NCBI GenBank assembly: GCA_030526885.1
Contig: JAUNBV010000030.1
Coordinates: 1 to 15,126, forward strand
DNA from: Syntrophomonadaceae bacterium
Lineage (GTDB): Bacteria; Bacillota; Syntrophomonadia; Syntrophomonadales; Syntrophomonadaceae
DNA: 15,126 nucleotides
Direction: 5' to 3'
The notes beneath the pieces are model-generated. The model saw only the letters and a program-made list of their open reading frames with translations. It ran no database searches and was not told the origin of the DNA. The translations under genes and the position numbers were made by a program. Of this stretch, positions 1-8,287 are shown in pieces. Numbering within the stretch: position 1 is the first letter of the stretch; each line of letters begins with the position of its first letter.

Positions 1-2
1 AA

Positions 3-794
3 GCTAAAGGCGAAAAGATAACCATGCTCACCGCCTACGATTATTTTCTGGCCGCCATGGTCGACGAGGCCGGAGTGGAAATGATCCTGGTGGGCGACTC
101 GCTGGGGATGACCCAGCTGGGCTATGCAAATACCCTGGCGGTGACCATGGAAGATATGTTGCATCATACCAAAGCCGTGACCCGCGCGGCCAAAAACAGC
201 ATGGTAGTGGCGGACATGCCTTTCCTGTCCTATCATATTTCGCTGGAGGAAGCGGTGCGCAACGCCGGCCGGTTTATTCAGGAGGCCGGTGCCCATGCGG
301 TCAAAATCGAAGGGGGCGAGGAGCGCGCTGCCACCGTACGCGCCATTATCGATGCGCAGATCCCGGTAGTGGCGCATATTGGACTGACCCCGCAGTCGGT
401 GCATCAGATGGGCGGCTTCCGCGTACAGGGCAAGGATCTTGAGACCGCGCGCCGGCTGCTGCGCGATGCCAAGGCGATGGAAGTGGCAGGAGCTTTTGCC
501 ATCGTGCTGGAAGGCGTACCCGCCAAGCTGGCGGCGGAGATAACCAAATCCCTGAGCATCCCCACCATCGGCATCGGCGCCGGGGCGGACTGTGACGGAC
601 AGGTGCTGGTCATCAATGACGTACTGGGAATGTTCAAGGGACATATCCCCAAATTTGCAAAGAAGTTTGCCGACCTGGAACCTCTGGTGGCGGAAGCGCT
701 GAAGGCATACAAGGAAGAAGTGAAAAGCGGGGCATTTCCCACCGAGGCGCACAGCTTTACCATCAGCGACGATGTTTTAGACAAGCTTTATTAG
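3..794 (+). CDS. panB: Ketopantoate hydroxymethyltransferase PanB (5' partial)
   Basis: PanB adds a hydroxymethyl group from 5,10-methylene-tetrahydrofolate to 2-oxoisovalerate, giving ketopantoate, the first committed step of pantothenate synthesis in the cytoplasm. The reading frame is open from the window edge: codons before the internal ATG at 24 read AKGEKIT, which matches the usual PanB lead-in to MLTAYDY, so the true start lies upstream and roughly 15 residues are missing. Visible family motifs are LVGDSLGM (metal-binding Asp region), [21 protein letters not shown], the catalytic-Glu segment VLEGVP and TIGIGAG. It stops 15 bases before panC, so it belongs to the same operon. The promoter is outside the window. 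The identification is secure. Confidence 0.97.
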   Translation, partial: AKGEKITMLTAYDYFLAAMVDEAGVEMILVGDSLGMTQLGYANTLAVTMEDMLHHTKAVTRAAKNSMVVADMPFLSYHISLEEAVRNAGRFIQEAGAHAVKIEGGEERAATVRAIIDAQIPVVAHIGLTPQSVHQMGGFRVQGKDLETARRLLRDAKAMEVAGAFAIVLEGVPAKLAAEITKSLSIPTIGIGAGADCDGQVLVINDVLGMFKGHIPKFAKKFADLEPLVAEALKAYKEEVKSGAFPTEAHSFTISDDVLDKLY

Positions 795-809
795 TAGTGG
801 AGGAAAGCG

Positions 810-1658
810 GTGCGCGTAATAAACAGTGTCAAAGAAATGCAGCAATGGTCGCAGGAACAACGACGAAGCGGTAACCGGCTGGGCTTGGTACCCACCATGG
901 GCTTTCTCCATCAGGGGCACTTGAGCTTGGTGCGGCTGGCGCGGGCCGACTGCGATAAGGTAATCGTATCCATCTTTGTCAACCCCATGCAGTTTGGCCC
1001 CAACGAGGACTTGGAGGATTACCCCCGCGATCTAAAGCGTGATTTAACGCTGTTGGAGGCGGAAGGGGTGGACGCGGTATTCAACCCGGAGCCCGCCGAG
1101 ATGTACCCCGACGGGTTTAGCAGCGCCGTCACCATCGAAGGGGAGATCGCGCAGAAGCTGTGCGGAAGCTCCCGCCCCGGCCATTTTCGGGGAGTGACCA
1201 CGGTGGTGTGCAAACTGTTCAATATCTGCTTGCCGGATAAAGCTTACTTCGGGCAGAAGGACGCCCAGCAGGTGATGGTTCTGGAAAAGATGGTGCGGGA
1301 ATTGAATTTTCCGCTGGAAATCATTCGGGGCCCTATCGTGAGGGAGGAAGACGGACTGGCGATGAGTTCCCGCAATACCTACCTCAACGAAGAACAGCGG
1401 CAACAGGCGCTGGTGTTGTCCCGCTCGTTAAATGCGGCCCAAGCGGCGATCGAAGGCGGGGAACGCGACCCGGCGAAGATAAAAGCCTTGTTGTGGGAGT
1501 ATATCGAAGCCAGTCCTTTAGCCGAAGTGGATTATATCGAAATCTATGACGGCGAGGAACTGCGGGATATCAACACCATAGAATGCCCAGCCTTGATCGC
1601 GCTGGCCGTAAGATTCGGAAAAACCAGGTTGATCGATAACCTGTTAGTGGAGGGATAG
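810..1658 (+). CDS. panC: Pantothenate synthetase PanC
   Basis: PanC is an ATP-dependent ligase that joins pantoate and beta-alanine through a pantoyl-adenylate. The 282-residue product has the normal family length. The nucleotidyltransferase signature is seen at residues 28-40 ([13 protein letters not shown], with HxGH at 34-37), followed by FVNPMQF, the FGQKDAQQ segment and the KMSKS-equivalent loop in [11 protein letters not shown]. The start is a GTG at 810, preceded by GGAGG at 799-803 with correct spacing. The HxGH approach reads GFLHQGH rather than the more common GALHEGH, a mild substitution. It lies 15 bases after panB and 4 bases before panD, so translation of the three pan genes is probably coupled. 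PanD supplies its beta-alanine and PanB (with a ketopantoate reductase not seen here) its pantoate. Confidence 0.98.
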   Translation: MRVINSVKEMQQWSQEQRRSGNRLGLVPTMGFLHQGHLSLVRLARADCDKVIVSIFVNPMQFGPNEDLEDYPRDLKRDLTLLEAEGVDAVFNPEPAEMYPDGFSSAVTIEGEIAQKLCGSSRPGHFRGVTTVVCKLFNICLPDKAYFGQKDAQQVMVLEKMVRELNFPLEIIRGPIVREEDGLAMSSRNTYLNEEQRQQALVLSRSLNAAQAAIEGGERDPAKIKALLWEYIEASPLAEVDYIEIYDGEELRDINTIECPALIALAVRFGKTRLIDNLLVEG

Positions 1659-1662
1659 AAAA

Positions 1663-2019
1663 ATGTATCGTCATATGATGAAATCCAAGATCCATCGCGG
1701 CGTGGTGACGGATGCAAACCTGAATTATGTGGGCAGTATCACCATCGACAAAGAGATCATGGATGCGGCCGACATAATAGAGAACGAAAAAGTGACGGTG
1801 GTGAACAATAATAACGGCGCGCGTTTCGAAACGTATGTCATCGAAGGCGAGCCCGGCTCCAAAGTGGTGTGCTTAAACGGCGCGGCCGCGCGTTTGGCGG
1901 AGCCCGGCGACGTGGTTATCATTATCACCTACACGCTCCTCAGTGACGAGGAATGCAAGGGCTATATGCCCCGCAAGGTGTTTTTGAATTCCCAAAACGA
2001 AATAACCGCCGTAGAATAA
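1663..2019 (+). CDS. panD: Aspartate 1-decarboxylase proenzyme PanD
   Basis: PanD decarboxylates L-aspartate to beta-alanine for PanC. It is a pyruvoyl enzyme made as a proenzyme that cleaves itself before a serine. The 118-residue product shows the cleavage site YVGSITID with Gly24-Ser25, the same residue numbers as in E. coli PanD, and the conserved [16 protein letters not shown] lead. [13 protein letters not shown] and [18 protein letters not shown] are the conserved core of the alpha chain. The start at 1663 is supported by GGAGGG at about 1649-1654; a second ATG at 1675 is less well placed and would remove residues aligned to the family. Tight spacing after panC (4 bases) puts it in the same transcript. 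The identification is secure. Confidence 0.98.
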   Translation: MYRHMMKSKIHRGVVTDANLNYVGSITIDKEIMDAADIIENEKVTVVNNNNGARFETYVIEGEPGSKVVCLNGAAARLAEPGDVVIIITYTLLSDEECKGYMPRKVFLNSQNEITAVE

Positions 2020-2040
2020 ACCCGGTTAGGAGGGTCGAGG

Positions 2041-2946
2041 ATGACAGAATCGCTGTCAGTCCGAATCCGTGCTATGGCTCACCAACAGGGAGCCATCATT
2101 TTGGCTCACTATTATCAACCGCCGGAAATCCAGGCAGTGGCTGATTACGTGGGCGATTCGCTGCAACTGGCGCGTGAGGCCAGACAAGCCGAAGCTGAGG
2201 TCATAGTTAGCTGCGGCGTTTCGTTTATGGCCGAGACCGCAAAAATATTGAATCCCGGCAAGCTGGTGGTCAATCCGGCGCCGGAAGCCGGATGCCCTAT
2301 GGCCGATATGGTGGACGCCGCTGGGCTCAAAGCCCTGCGCGCGCAGCATCCCGGCGCGGTAGTAGTTTCCTATGTCAACACCACCGCCGAGGTCAAAGCG
2401 GAAAGCGACATTTGTTGCACTTCGTCCAATGCCCTGCAGGTAATAAACTCCATTCCGCAGGACACCCCCATCATCTTTGCCCCCGATCGCAATCTGGGCG
2501 CTAATGTAGCCGCCTGGAGCGGGCGCAGCCTTATCCTGTGGGACGGCTGCTGTCCCATCCATGACCGGTTGACGCCCGAGCATATCAAAGCCATGCAGGA
2601 GCGATACCCCGAAGCTCTGGTCGCGGTACATCCCGAATGCCGCCCCGAGGTAGTGGCTCTGGCTGACAAGACCACCTCCACCGCCGGGATATTGAAGTAT
2701 ATAGACGAAATGGAAGCCGAATTCATCATCGGCACCGAGCAGGGGTTGCTCAATACCGCCGCTGTCCACAGCCCCCATCGCCGCTGTTATCCGGCGCGGG
2801 AAGATTTTATCTGCCCGGATATGAAAAAGATAACCCCGCAGCGGCTGCTTTTGAGCCTGGAACGATTGCAGCCGACGGTAGAAATTGACGAAGCCGTCCG
2901 GCAACGCGCATATCAGGCTTTGGATTGTATGCTGCAGCTTCCGTGA
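2041..2946 (+). CDS. nadA: Quinolinate synthase NadA
   Basis: NadA condenses iminoaspartate (from NadB) with dihydroxyacetone phosphate to quinolinate, using a [4Fe-4S] cluster with an open iron site. The 301-residue protein has the three expected ligand regions: Cys85 in GCPMADM, Cys171 in WDGCCPIH and Cys258 in ICPDMKK. Substrate loops AHYYQPPEIQ, YVNTTAEVKA, CTSSNA, FAPDRNLG, HPEC and GTEQGLL are all present. An extra cysteine (Cys170) lies beside the presumed ligand Cys171; by alignment of WxGxCxxH only the second should bind the cluster. The cluster is oxygen sensitive, which suits an anaerobe. An AGGAGGG ribosome site at 2027-2034 precedes the ATG. It sits 21 bases after panD and 22 bases before the chosen nadB start. 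Confidence 0.98.
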   Translation: MTESLSVRIRAMAHQQGAIILAHYYQPPEIQAVADYVGDSLQLAREARQAEAEVIVSCGVSFMAETAKILNPGKLVVNPAPEAGCPMADMVDAAGLKALRAQHPGAVVVSYVNTTAEVKAESDICCTSSNALQVINSIPQDTPIIFAPDRNLGANVAAWSGRSLILWDGCCPIHDRLTPEHIKAMQERYPEALVAVHPECRPEVVALADKTTSTAGILKYIDEMEAEFIIGTEQGLLNTAAVHSPHRRCYPAREDFICPDMKKITPQRLLLSLERLQPTVEIDEAVRQRAYQALDCMLQLP

Positions 2947-2968
2947 CCGGCAGGAACCGAGGACAGGC

Positions 2969-4570
2969 ATGAGGATCAGCAGATATATTAATAAACCGGA
3001 CCCGAGCGTACCGGTCATACATACCGATTTTCTCATTATCGGCGGAGGTATCGCCGGAATGTTTACCGCGCTTAAGGCATCTGCCTTCGGACAGGTGACG
3101 GTACTCAGCAAAACCACATTTAAAGAGTCCAATACCGGGCTGGCTCAAGGGGGGATAGCTGCCGCCGTGCATGAAGAGGATTCCCCCTTTTTGCATTTGG
3201 AAGATACGCTGGAGGCGGGCGCGGGGCTGTGCGATATCGACGCGGTGGACGTGCTGGTGCGCGAAGGCCCGGAGCGGGTGCGCGAGTTGATTGCGCTGGG
3301 CGCATCTTTTGACATGAAGGGCGGGGAGGTTTCCCTGACCCGTGAAGGCGCGCACAGCCACGCCCGGATCCTGCACGCTGCCGATGCTACCGGCGAAGCC
3401 ATCCGCATAGCGCTGGTGGAGAGCTGTGAGAATAACCCCCGTATCGCCATGTGGGAGGATTACTACCTGGTGGATATATTAGGCGACAGCACGGGACGCG
3501 AATGTTGGGGGGCGCATATTTACGATAACCGTAATCAACAGAGCATCCTGTGCCGGACCCGGGCGGTGATACTGGCGACCGGCGGCGCCGGGCAGCTTTA
3601 TGCTCACACCACCAACCCGCCGGTGGCCACCGCCGACGGCATGGCCGCGGCGTTTCGCATGGGAGCGGAGATTTGCGACATGGAATTCATCCAGTTCCAC
3701 CCCACGGTGCTATACAGCCAGGATTCGCAGCGCCTGCTGATATCCGAGGCGGTAAGGGGCGAGGGCGGACGTTTGCGCAATACGGAGGGCGAATGCTTTA
3801 TGGCCCACTATCACCCCTTGCAGGAACTCGCGCCGCGCGATGTCGTGTCCCGCGCCATCGTCAGCGAGATGGCCAAAACCGGGTCTGATTATGTTTATCT
3901 CGATATGACCGCCATACCTAATGCGGTGAAGCGTTTCCCCAATATATACCGCAGCTGCCTTAAGCGCGGCCTTGATTTTGCAAGCGACTATCTGCCGGTA
4001 TCGCCCGCCGCCCATTATACCATGGGCGGCATCAAAACATCTGTGGACGGTGAAACGGCGATCAGCGGGCTTTACGCCTGCGGCGAGGCCGCCTGCACCG
4101 GGGTGCACGGCGCAAATCGCCTGGCGTCCAATTCCTTGTTGGAAGGCATCGTGTTCGGTGAGCGCATCGCCCGTCACGGCGAAGAAATAATGTACCGGCG
4201 TTTGCTGCCGGAAGCTGATATCCCTGCGCTGTGGCAGAATGAAACGCTTCACGTTCCGGCCGCTTCGGGGCTATCTCCTTCACAGGTTCGCAGCCGCCTA
4301 CGCCGTATCATGTGGGAACAGGTAGGAATTCTGCGCAATGAAGCCCAGCTCAAGGAAGCCAACCGGCAGGTGGAGGAACTGTACCTCCAACTGGCCGACA
4401 GCGAGGATAAGGTGAGCTATTGGGAGGTCATAAACATGCTCACGGTGGCCCGCATAACCGTTCAAGCGGCGCTGTGGCGGCGCGAAAGCCGTGGCGGGCA
4501 TTACCGCACCGACTATCCTGCGCCCGAGGATATGCGCTGGATGCAGCACAGCGGATTTGTAAACTGCTGA
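2969..4570 (+). CDS. nadB: L-aspartate oxidase NadB
   Basis: NadB is an FAD enzyme that oxidises L-aspartate to iminoaspartate, which NadA uses directly; in anaerobes of this family fumarate can replace oxygen as electron acceptor. I start it at ATG 2969, behind GAGG at 2959-2962, giving 533 residues. The frame stays open back to a TTG at 2885 inside nadA, but those 28 residues are not family-like. The dinucleotide-binding motif IIGGGIAGM lies near residues 23-31. Then come SNTGLAQGGIAAA, THE-like SLTREGAHSHARILHA, EFIQFHPT, the active-site segment APRDVVSRAI, HYTMGGIKT and ACTGVHGANRLASNSLLEG. A helical C-terminal domain follows. The protein belongs to the fumarate reductase/succinate dehydrogenase flavoprotein superfamily, but the synteny with nadA and nadC settles the role. 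Confidence 0.97.
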   Translation: MRISRYINKPDPSVPVIHTDFLIIGGGIAGMFTALKASAFGQVTVLSKTTFKESNTGLAQGGIAAAVHEEDSPFLHLEDTLEAGAGLCDIDAVDVLVREGPERVRELIALGASFDMKGGEVSLTREGAHSHARILHAADATGEAIRIALVESCENNPRIAMWEDYYLVDILGDSTGRECWGAHIYDNRNQQSILCRTRAVILATGGAGQLYAHTTNPPVATADGMAAAFRMGAEICDMEFIQFHPTVLYSQDSQRLLISEAVRGEGGRLRNTEGECFMAHYHPLQELAPRDVVSRAIVSEMAKTGSDYVYLDMTAIPNAVKRFPNIYRSCLKRGLDFASDYLPVSPAAHYTMGGIKTSVDGETAISGLYACGEAACTGVHGANRLASNSLLEGIVFGERIARHGEEIMYRRLLPEADIPALWQNETLHVPAASGLSPSQVRSRLRRIMWEQVGILRNEAQLKEANRQVEELYLQLADSEDKVSYWEVINMLTVARITVQAALWRRESRGGHYRTDYPAPEDMRWMQHSGFVNC

Positions 4571-4610
4571 TCCCGGTTGCTGGCTCCCACAGGGGTAGCG
4601 GTGGCCGGGA
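4571..4610 (+). other. Stem-loop in the nadB-nadC spacer
   Basis: Directly after the nadB stop, TCCCGG (4571-4576) can pair with CCGGGA (4605-4610). Inside it GCTCCC (4583-4588) can pair with GGG-T-AGC (4593-4599, one bulged T) around an ACAG loop. A run of five T (4620-4624) follows only after ten more bases, so this is a poor intrinsic terminator. It might attenuate transcription, stabilise the nadB 3' end after processing, or be incidental. Confidence 0.4.
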
Positions 4611-4629
4611 GGGGAAAACTTTTTAATAA

Positions 4630-4646
4630 CTATAACCGGGTTATAG
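4630..4646. promoter_or_regulatory. Perfect 17-base palindrome upstream of nadC
   Basis: CTATAACCGGGTTATAG is symmetric, with 8-base arms around a central G. It lies 31 bases before the nadC ATG, in the only long gap of the cofactor operon. The symmetry suits either a dimeric repressor site or a short RNA hairpin. I could not match it to a known NAD-gene operator such as NiaR or NrtR from memory. No consensus promoter is visible around it, so a regulatory role is inference. Confidence 0.4.
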
Positions 4647-4677
4647 GGATGATTAAAAACGATTTAGGAGACGGATA

Positions 4678-5526
4678 ATGAGCATTGCCGGCATCAGTTA
4701 TTTGGAGATTAAACGCATAATCGAGATGGGACTGCTGGAAGATATTGGCGTGGGCGATATTACTACCGAGCGTCTAATCGGGGCGGAGCAAAGGAGCCGC
4801 GCAGTGTTACTGGCCAAGGGCGAAGGAGTGCTGGCCGGCATTGAGGTCAGCGCCGCCGTCTTCAAACATCTGGATCCCGAGGCCAAGATTGACATCCATA
4901 TTCAAGACGGGCAGGCGATACGTGCTCAGGATATGATCGCTACCATAAGCGGACGCACCCGGGCGCTGTTGAGCGGAGAGCGGCTGGCGCTGAACTTGGT
5001 GCAGCGCATGTCGGGAATCGCTACCCAGTCCCGTTATTTAAGCGGCCTTATCTCTGATCAACACGCGGTTTTGGTCGATACCCGCAAGACCACTCCCGGC
5101 CTGCGCAGTCTGGAAAAATACGCGGTGCGGGTGGGCGGCGCGGCCAATCACCGTTTTGCCCTTTACGACGGAGTAATGCTCAAGGATAATCATATCCATG
5201 CGGCGGGCGGCATCATGCCCGCAGTGCAAAAAGTACGCTGCGGGATTCCCCATACCATGCGGATCGAGGTCGAGGTGGAAAATTTAGCGCAGCTAGAGGA
5301 AGCGCTGCAGGCCGGGGCCGATATCGTGATGCTGGACAACATGGATATCGCCGCGATGACCGAGGCGGTAAAGCTCACCCGGGGGCGGGCGCTACTGGAG
5401 GCCTCCGGTGGCATTACCGCCGCTAATTTGGAGGCGGTGGCCGCGACGGGAGTCAATTATATTTCGATGGGCGCGCTGACTCATTCCGCCCCTAATGTGG
5501 ATATAAGCCTCAAATTCGTGGATTAA
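4678..5526 (+). CDS. nadC: Nicotinate-nucleotide pyrophosphorylase (carboxylating) NadC
   Basis: NadC (quinolinate phosphoribosyltransferase) converts quinolinate and PRPP to nicotinate mononucleotide, CO2 and pyrophosphate, the entry into the common NAD pathway. The product is 282 residues, the usual length. Visible motifs are EDIGVGDITTE near the N-terminus, SGERLALNLVQRMSGIAT (99-116), DTRKTTPGLR (134-143), HRFALYDGVMLKDNH (158-172), EVEVEN (197-202), MLDN (218-221) and EASGGI (241-246), which hold the basic and acidic residues that bind quinolinate and PRPP. An AGGAGA ribosome site stands about ten bases before the ATG. The 107-base gap from nadB contains a stem-loop and a palindrome, so nadC and the genes after it could be controlled separately from panBCD-nadAB. 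Confidence 0.98.
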   Translation: MSIAGISYLEIKRIIEMGLLEDIGVGDITTERLIGAEQRSRAVLLAKGEGVLAGIEVSAAVFKHLDPEAKIDIHIQDGQAIRAQDMIATISGRTRALLSGERLALNLVQRMSGIATQSRYLSGLISDQHAVLVDTRKTTPGLRSLEKYAVRVGGAANHRFALYDGVMLKDNHIHAAGGIMPAVQKVRCGIPHTMRIEVEVENLAQLEEALQAGADIVMLDNMDIAAMTEAVKLTRGRALLEASGGITAANLEAVAATGVNYISMGALTHSAPNVDISLKFVD

Positions 5527-5544
5527 CGGATAAAGGAGCAAAAA

Positions 5545-6495
5545 ATGCCGAAACTGACGGATGTAAAAGGGCTGCAGGTCGGAGTGATGCAGGATATGGA
5601 AGCCCTGACCGGCTGCACCGTGGTATTGACCGGGGAGCAGGGCGTGGTGTGCGGTGTGGATGTGCGCGGCGCAGCCCCCGGCACCCGCGAGACCGATTTG
5701 CTGGATCCGGGGAATCTCGTGTCCACGGTGCATGCGGTAATGCTCAGCGGTGGCAGCGCCTATGGGCTGGCCGCGGCGAGCGGAGTAATGCGGTATCTGG
5801 AGGAACGGGGCGTGGGCCATGCGGTGCAAGGCGGCGTAGTGCCTATCGTGCCGGCGGCGGTGCTATACGATCTGGCGGCGGGCAGCTTTTCACGCCGCCC
5901 CGATCCGGAGATGGGGTATGAAGCGTGTGCGCGAGCCGGAATCGAGGTGCCGGAGGGCAATTTTGGCGCCGGCGCCGGCGCCACCGTGGGCAAGCTATGC
6001 GGTATGGGCACTTGCACCAAAAGCGGTCAGGGCAGCTGGTCGGTTGCCATGCCGGACGGGCTTACGGTAGGGGCCTTGGTTGCGGTCAACGCGCTGGGCG
6101 ATGTGATGGCCCAAAACGGGGACATCATCGCCGGAGTGCGCGATATCGGAGGCAGGATAATCGGTACCGAAGCCGCTTATCAGGCAATGACCGGCATGAG
6201 CTCACAACTAAACCCCGCCGGCAACACTACCATTGCGGTGGTGGCGTCCAACGCGCGGTTCAATAAGGCCCAGGCCCGCAGAGTGGCTCAGATGGCACAT
6301 GATGGATTGGCGCGCAGCATCAGCCCCATTCACACCATGCACGACGGCGATACCATTTTTGCGCTGGCCACCGGCGAAATAGAAGCCGATGTGAGCTTGG
6401 TGGGCCATCTCAGTGCACAGGTACTGGCCAAAGCGGTGCGCCGCGCAGTGCAAAACGCGGTAACGGTGCAGGGGTTGCGCTGTTGTAAAGAATAA
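5545..6495 (+). CDS. P1-family (S58, DmpA-like) self-processing hydrolase
   Basis: The 316-residue protein belongs to the DmpA/P1 (MEROPS S58) family of Ntn-type hydrolases, which cleave themselves into two chains and expose a Ser or Thr nucleophile. Family motifs seen: HAVMLSGGSAYGLAAASGVM (63-82), VPIVPAAVLYDL, GNFGAGAGATVGK (138-150), LVAVNALGDV and GNTTIAVVASNA (226-237). Alignment to DmpA puts the cleavage between Asn227 and Thr228, with Thr228 as nucleophile; Thr229 cannot be excluded. Known members include D-Ala/beta-peptide aminopeptidases (DmpA, BapA) and the pantetheine hydrolase ThnT, which also cuts at Asn-Thr. No signal peptide is seen, so it is cytoplasmic. It lies 18 bases after nadC and 20 before coaX, behind AAGGAG. 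That position suggests pantothenate or beta-alanine recycling, but its substrate cannot be read from the sequence. Confidence 0.9.
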   Translation: MPKLTDVKGLQVGVMQDMEALTGCTVVLTGEQGVVCGVDVRGAAPGTRETDLLDPGNLVSTVHAVMLSGGSAYGLAAASGVMRYLEERGVGHAVQGGVVPIVPAAVLYDLAAGSFSRRPDPEMGYEACARAGIEVPEGNFGAGAGATVGKLCGMGTCTKSGQGSWSVAMPDGLTVGALVAVNALGDVMAQNGDIIAGVRDIGGRIIGTEAAYQAMTGMSSQLNPAGNTTIAVVASNARFNKAQARRVAQMAHDGLARSISPIHTMHDGDTIFALATGEIEADVSLVGHLSAQVLAKAVRRAVQNAVTVQGLRCCKE

Positions 6496-6515
6496 AGGAT
6501 TATGGGAGGAAGACA

Positions 6516-7286
6516 ATGATACTGGTATTCGATATAGGCAACACCAACATCGTGGTGGGGATATACCGCGGAGAGCAGTTGCTGACCAACTGGCGCATGC
6601 GCACCGACAATATGCGCACTGCGGATGAGTACGGGGTGTTGCTCCAGGGCTGGTTTATGCGGGAAGGACTGGATATACGGGAGGTCAAGGCTGTGGTGAT
6701 TTCCTCCGTGGTGCCCAGCCTGATGAATGAGTTGGAGTGGATGAGCCAGCGCTATTTTAAATGCAAGCCGCTGGTAGTGGGCCCCGGTATCCGCACCGGC
6801 GTGGACATAAAATATGAAAACCCACGCGAGGTAGGGGCCGACCGCGTAGTCAATGCGCTGGCCGCGCACGCCAAATACCCCGGCAATCTAATAATTATCG
6901 ACTTTGGCACCGCCACTACCTTTTGCGTAGTAACCGCGGCCGGCGAATACATGGGCGGGGCCATCGCGCCCGGTATTCGTGTTTCCACCGAGGCGCTGGT
7001 CAGCCGCGCCGCCAAGCTGCCCCGCGTCGAGTTGTCCCGCCCCCGCACGGTGGTGGGCAGGAATACCGTCAACAGTATGCAGGCCGGCATCATCTTCGGT
7101 TTTGCCGGTCAGGTGGAGGGCATTGTAGGGCGCATAAAGGCGGAGCTGGAGCAGCAAATGACGGTTATCGCCACCGGCGGTCTGGCCGCGGTTATCGCCG
7201 AGGAAACGGAATGCATCGATATCGTGGATGAAAACCTCACGCTGGAGGGGCTGCGCATGATTTACGAAATAAATAACCATGGCTAA
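6516..7286 (+). CDS. coaX: Type III pantothenate kinase CoaX
   Basis: CoaX phosphorylates pantothenate, the first step from vitamin B5 to coenzyme A. Type III enzymes belong to the ASKHA fold and, unlike CoaA, are not inhibited by CoA and need a monovalent cation. The 256-residue protein shows DIGNTNIVVG (6-15, phosphate-1 motif), VVISSVVPS, the pantothenate site GADRVVNALAAH (107-118, Asp109 the expected base), IIDFGTATTF (127-136, phosphate-2 motif), GGAIAPGI, and the adenosine-binding ATGGLA near the C-terminus. The ribosome site is GGGAGGAAG before the ATG at 6516. Its last 8 bases overlap the start of dusB, implying translational coupling. It directly follows the P1 hydrolase and completes the pantothenate module begun by panBCD. 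Confidence 0.97.
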   Translation: MILVFDIGNTNIVVGIYRGEQLLTNWRMRTDNMRTADEYGVLLQGWFMREGLDIREVKAVVISSVVPSLMNELEWMSQRYFKCKPLVVGPGIRTGVDIKYENPREVGADRVVNALAAHAKYPGNLIIIDFGTATTFCVVTAAGEYMGGAIAPGIRVSTEALVSRAAKLPRVELSRPRTVVGRNTVNSMQAGIIFGFAGQVEGIVGRIKAELEQQMTVIATGGLAAVIAEETECIDIVDENLTLEGLRMIYEINNHG

Positions 7287-8253
7287 GCTTAAAATCGGTA
7301 CGCTTGAATTGAATAACCGTGTCATCGCCGCGCCGATGGCCGGCGTCAGCGACAAGGCCTATCGGCAGATCGCCGCCGGCATGGGATGCGGCCTTGTTTT
7401 TACGGAAATGATAAGTGATATGGGGCTTATATACGGTCAGAAGAAGACAGGTTATATCGCTGATACACAGGGCGAGACCGGGCCGGTGGGGGTGCAGGTT
7501 TTTGGCTCCAGGCCGCAGGATGTGGCGCGGGGAGCCAGGATTTTAGCGGAACGAGGTGCGGCGCTCATCGATATAAACATGGGCTGCCCCACGCCTAAGG
7601 TAGTAAAAAACGACGGGGGGGCCGCCCTGCTCAACGATCTGCCCCGCGCCCGGGAAATGCTTCGCGCGGTGCGCGACGCGGTGAGCGTGCCATTGACGGT
7701 GAAAATGCGCAAGGGTTGGGAGGATGAAGACGAAAGCTGTCTGGAACTGGCGCAAATCGCGCAGGAGGAAGGGGTGAACGCTATCGCTCTGCACCCCCGT
7801 AGCCGCAGGCAGTTTTTTACCGGCCACGCCGACTGGGATATGATTCGGCGCGTGAAGGCGGTGGTGAGTATTCCCGTTATCGGCAACGGTGACATCCACA
7901 ACGCCGCCGACGGGCAGCGCATGATGGAGGAAACCGGTTGTGATGCTGTTATGATAGGCCGTGGCGCATTGGGCAACCCTTTTATTTTCCGGGAAACCGC
8001 CGCCCTGCTGGAACGGGGCGAGCTACTGCCCCCGCCCGAACCGGAGGAGCGCATCGCCACCGCCCGCCGCCATTTGTCTCTGGCGGTGAAACAGCAGCCG
8101 GAGGAGGTAGCGGTGCGCGAGATGAGAAAACACATTTCATGGTATATCAAAGGTATGCGCGCTGCCGCTAAAATGCGGGAACAGATAAATCGCGCCACCA
8201 CTGCCCGGGATATGAACGCTCTGCTGGATCAAGCAATGATACTTATGGGATAA
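7279..8253 (+). CDS. dusB: tRNA-dihydrouridine synthase (DusB type)
   Basis: This is an FMN- and NADPH-dependent enzyme that reduces uridines in the D-loop of tRNA to dihydrouridine. The 324-residue TIM-barrel protein begins GTLELNNRVIAAPMAGVSDKAYR. It has the catalytic cysteine Cys103 in INMGCPTPKVVKNDGG, the lysine/arginine motif TVKMRKGW, HPRSRRQFFTGHADW, the FMN phosphate site VIGNGDI and MIGRGALGNPFIF. A helical C-terminal RNA-binding domain ends the protein. The ATG lies inside the end of coaX in another frame (8-base overlap). A dusB gene next to cofactor genes is common in Firmicutes; the link may be simple co-transcription, although the enzyme consumes reduced pyridine nucleotide. 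The exact target uridine cannot be read from the sequence. Confidence 0.96.
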   Translation: MAKLKIGTLELNNRVIAAPMAGVSDKAYRQIAAGMGCGLVFTEMISDMGLIYGQKKTGYIADTQGETGPVGVQVFGSRPQDVARGARILAERGAALIDINMGCPTPKVVKNDGGAALLNDLPRAREMLRAVRDAVSVPLTVKMRKGWEDEDESCLELAQIAQEEGVNAIALHPRSRRQFFTGHADWDMIRRVKAVVSIPVIGNGDIHNAADGQRMMEETGCDAVMIGRGALGNPFIFRETAALLERGELLPPPEPEERIATARRHLSLAVKQQPEEVAVREMRKHISWYIKGMRAAAKMREQINRATTARDMNALLDQAMILMG

Positions 8254-8287
8254 GGCCGGGGGGCAATGACGTAACCATAGCATACAC

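Noticed and set aside
2885..2968. Upstream TTG extension of nadB
   Set aside because: It overlaps the end of nadA, adds 28 residues with no family character, and a better ATG with GAGG exists at 2969.
2056..3132. 358-codon open frame on the minus strand across nadA and nadB
   Set aside because: It lies opposite two genes with complete family motifs; long antisense frames are expected in GC-rich coding DNA, and it shows no recognisable domain.
5965..5982. Three tandem copies of the palindrome GGCGCC
   Set aside because: They encode the Gly-Ala-Gly-Ala stretch of the conserved GAGAG motif in the P1 hydrolase, so protein constraint explains the repeat.
7452..8201. 249-codon minus-strand frame inside dusB
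   Set aside because: Ser/Arg-rich shadow of a real gene with no domain; dusB on the + strand has all its catalytic motifs.
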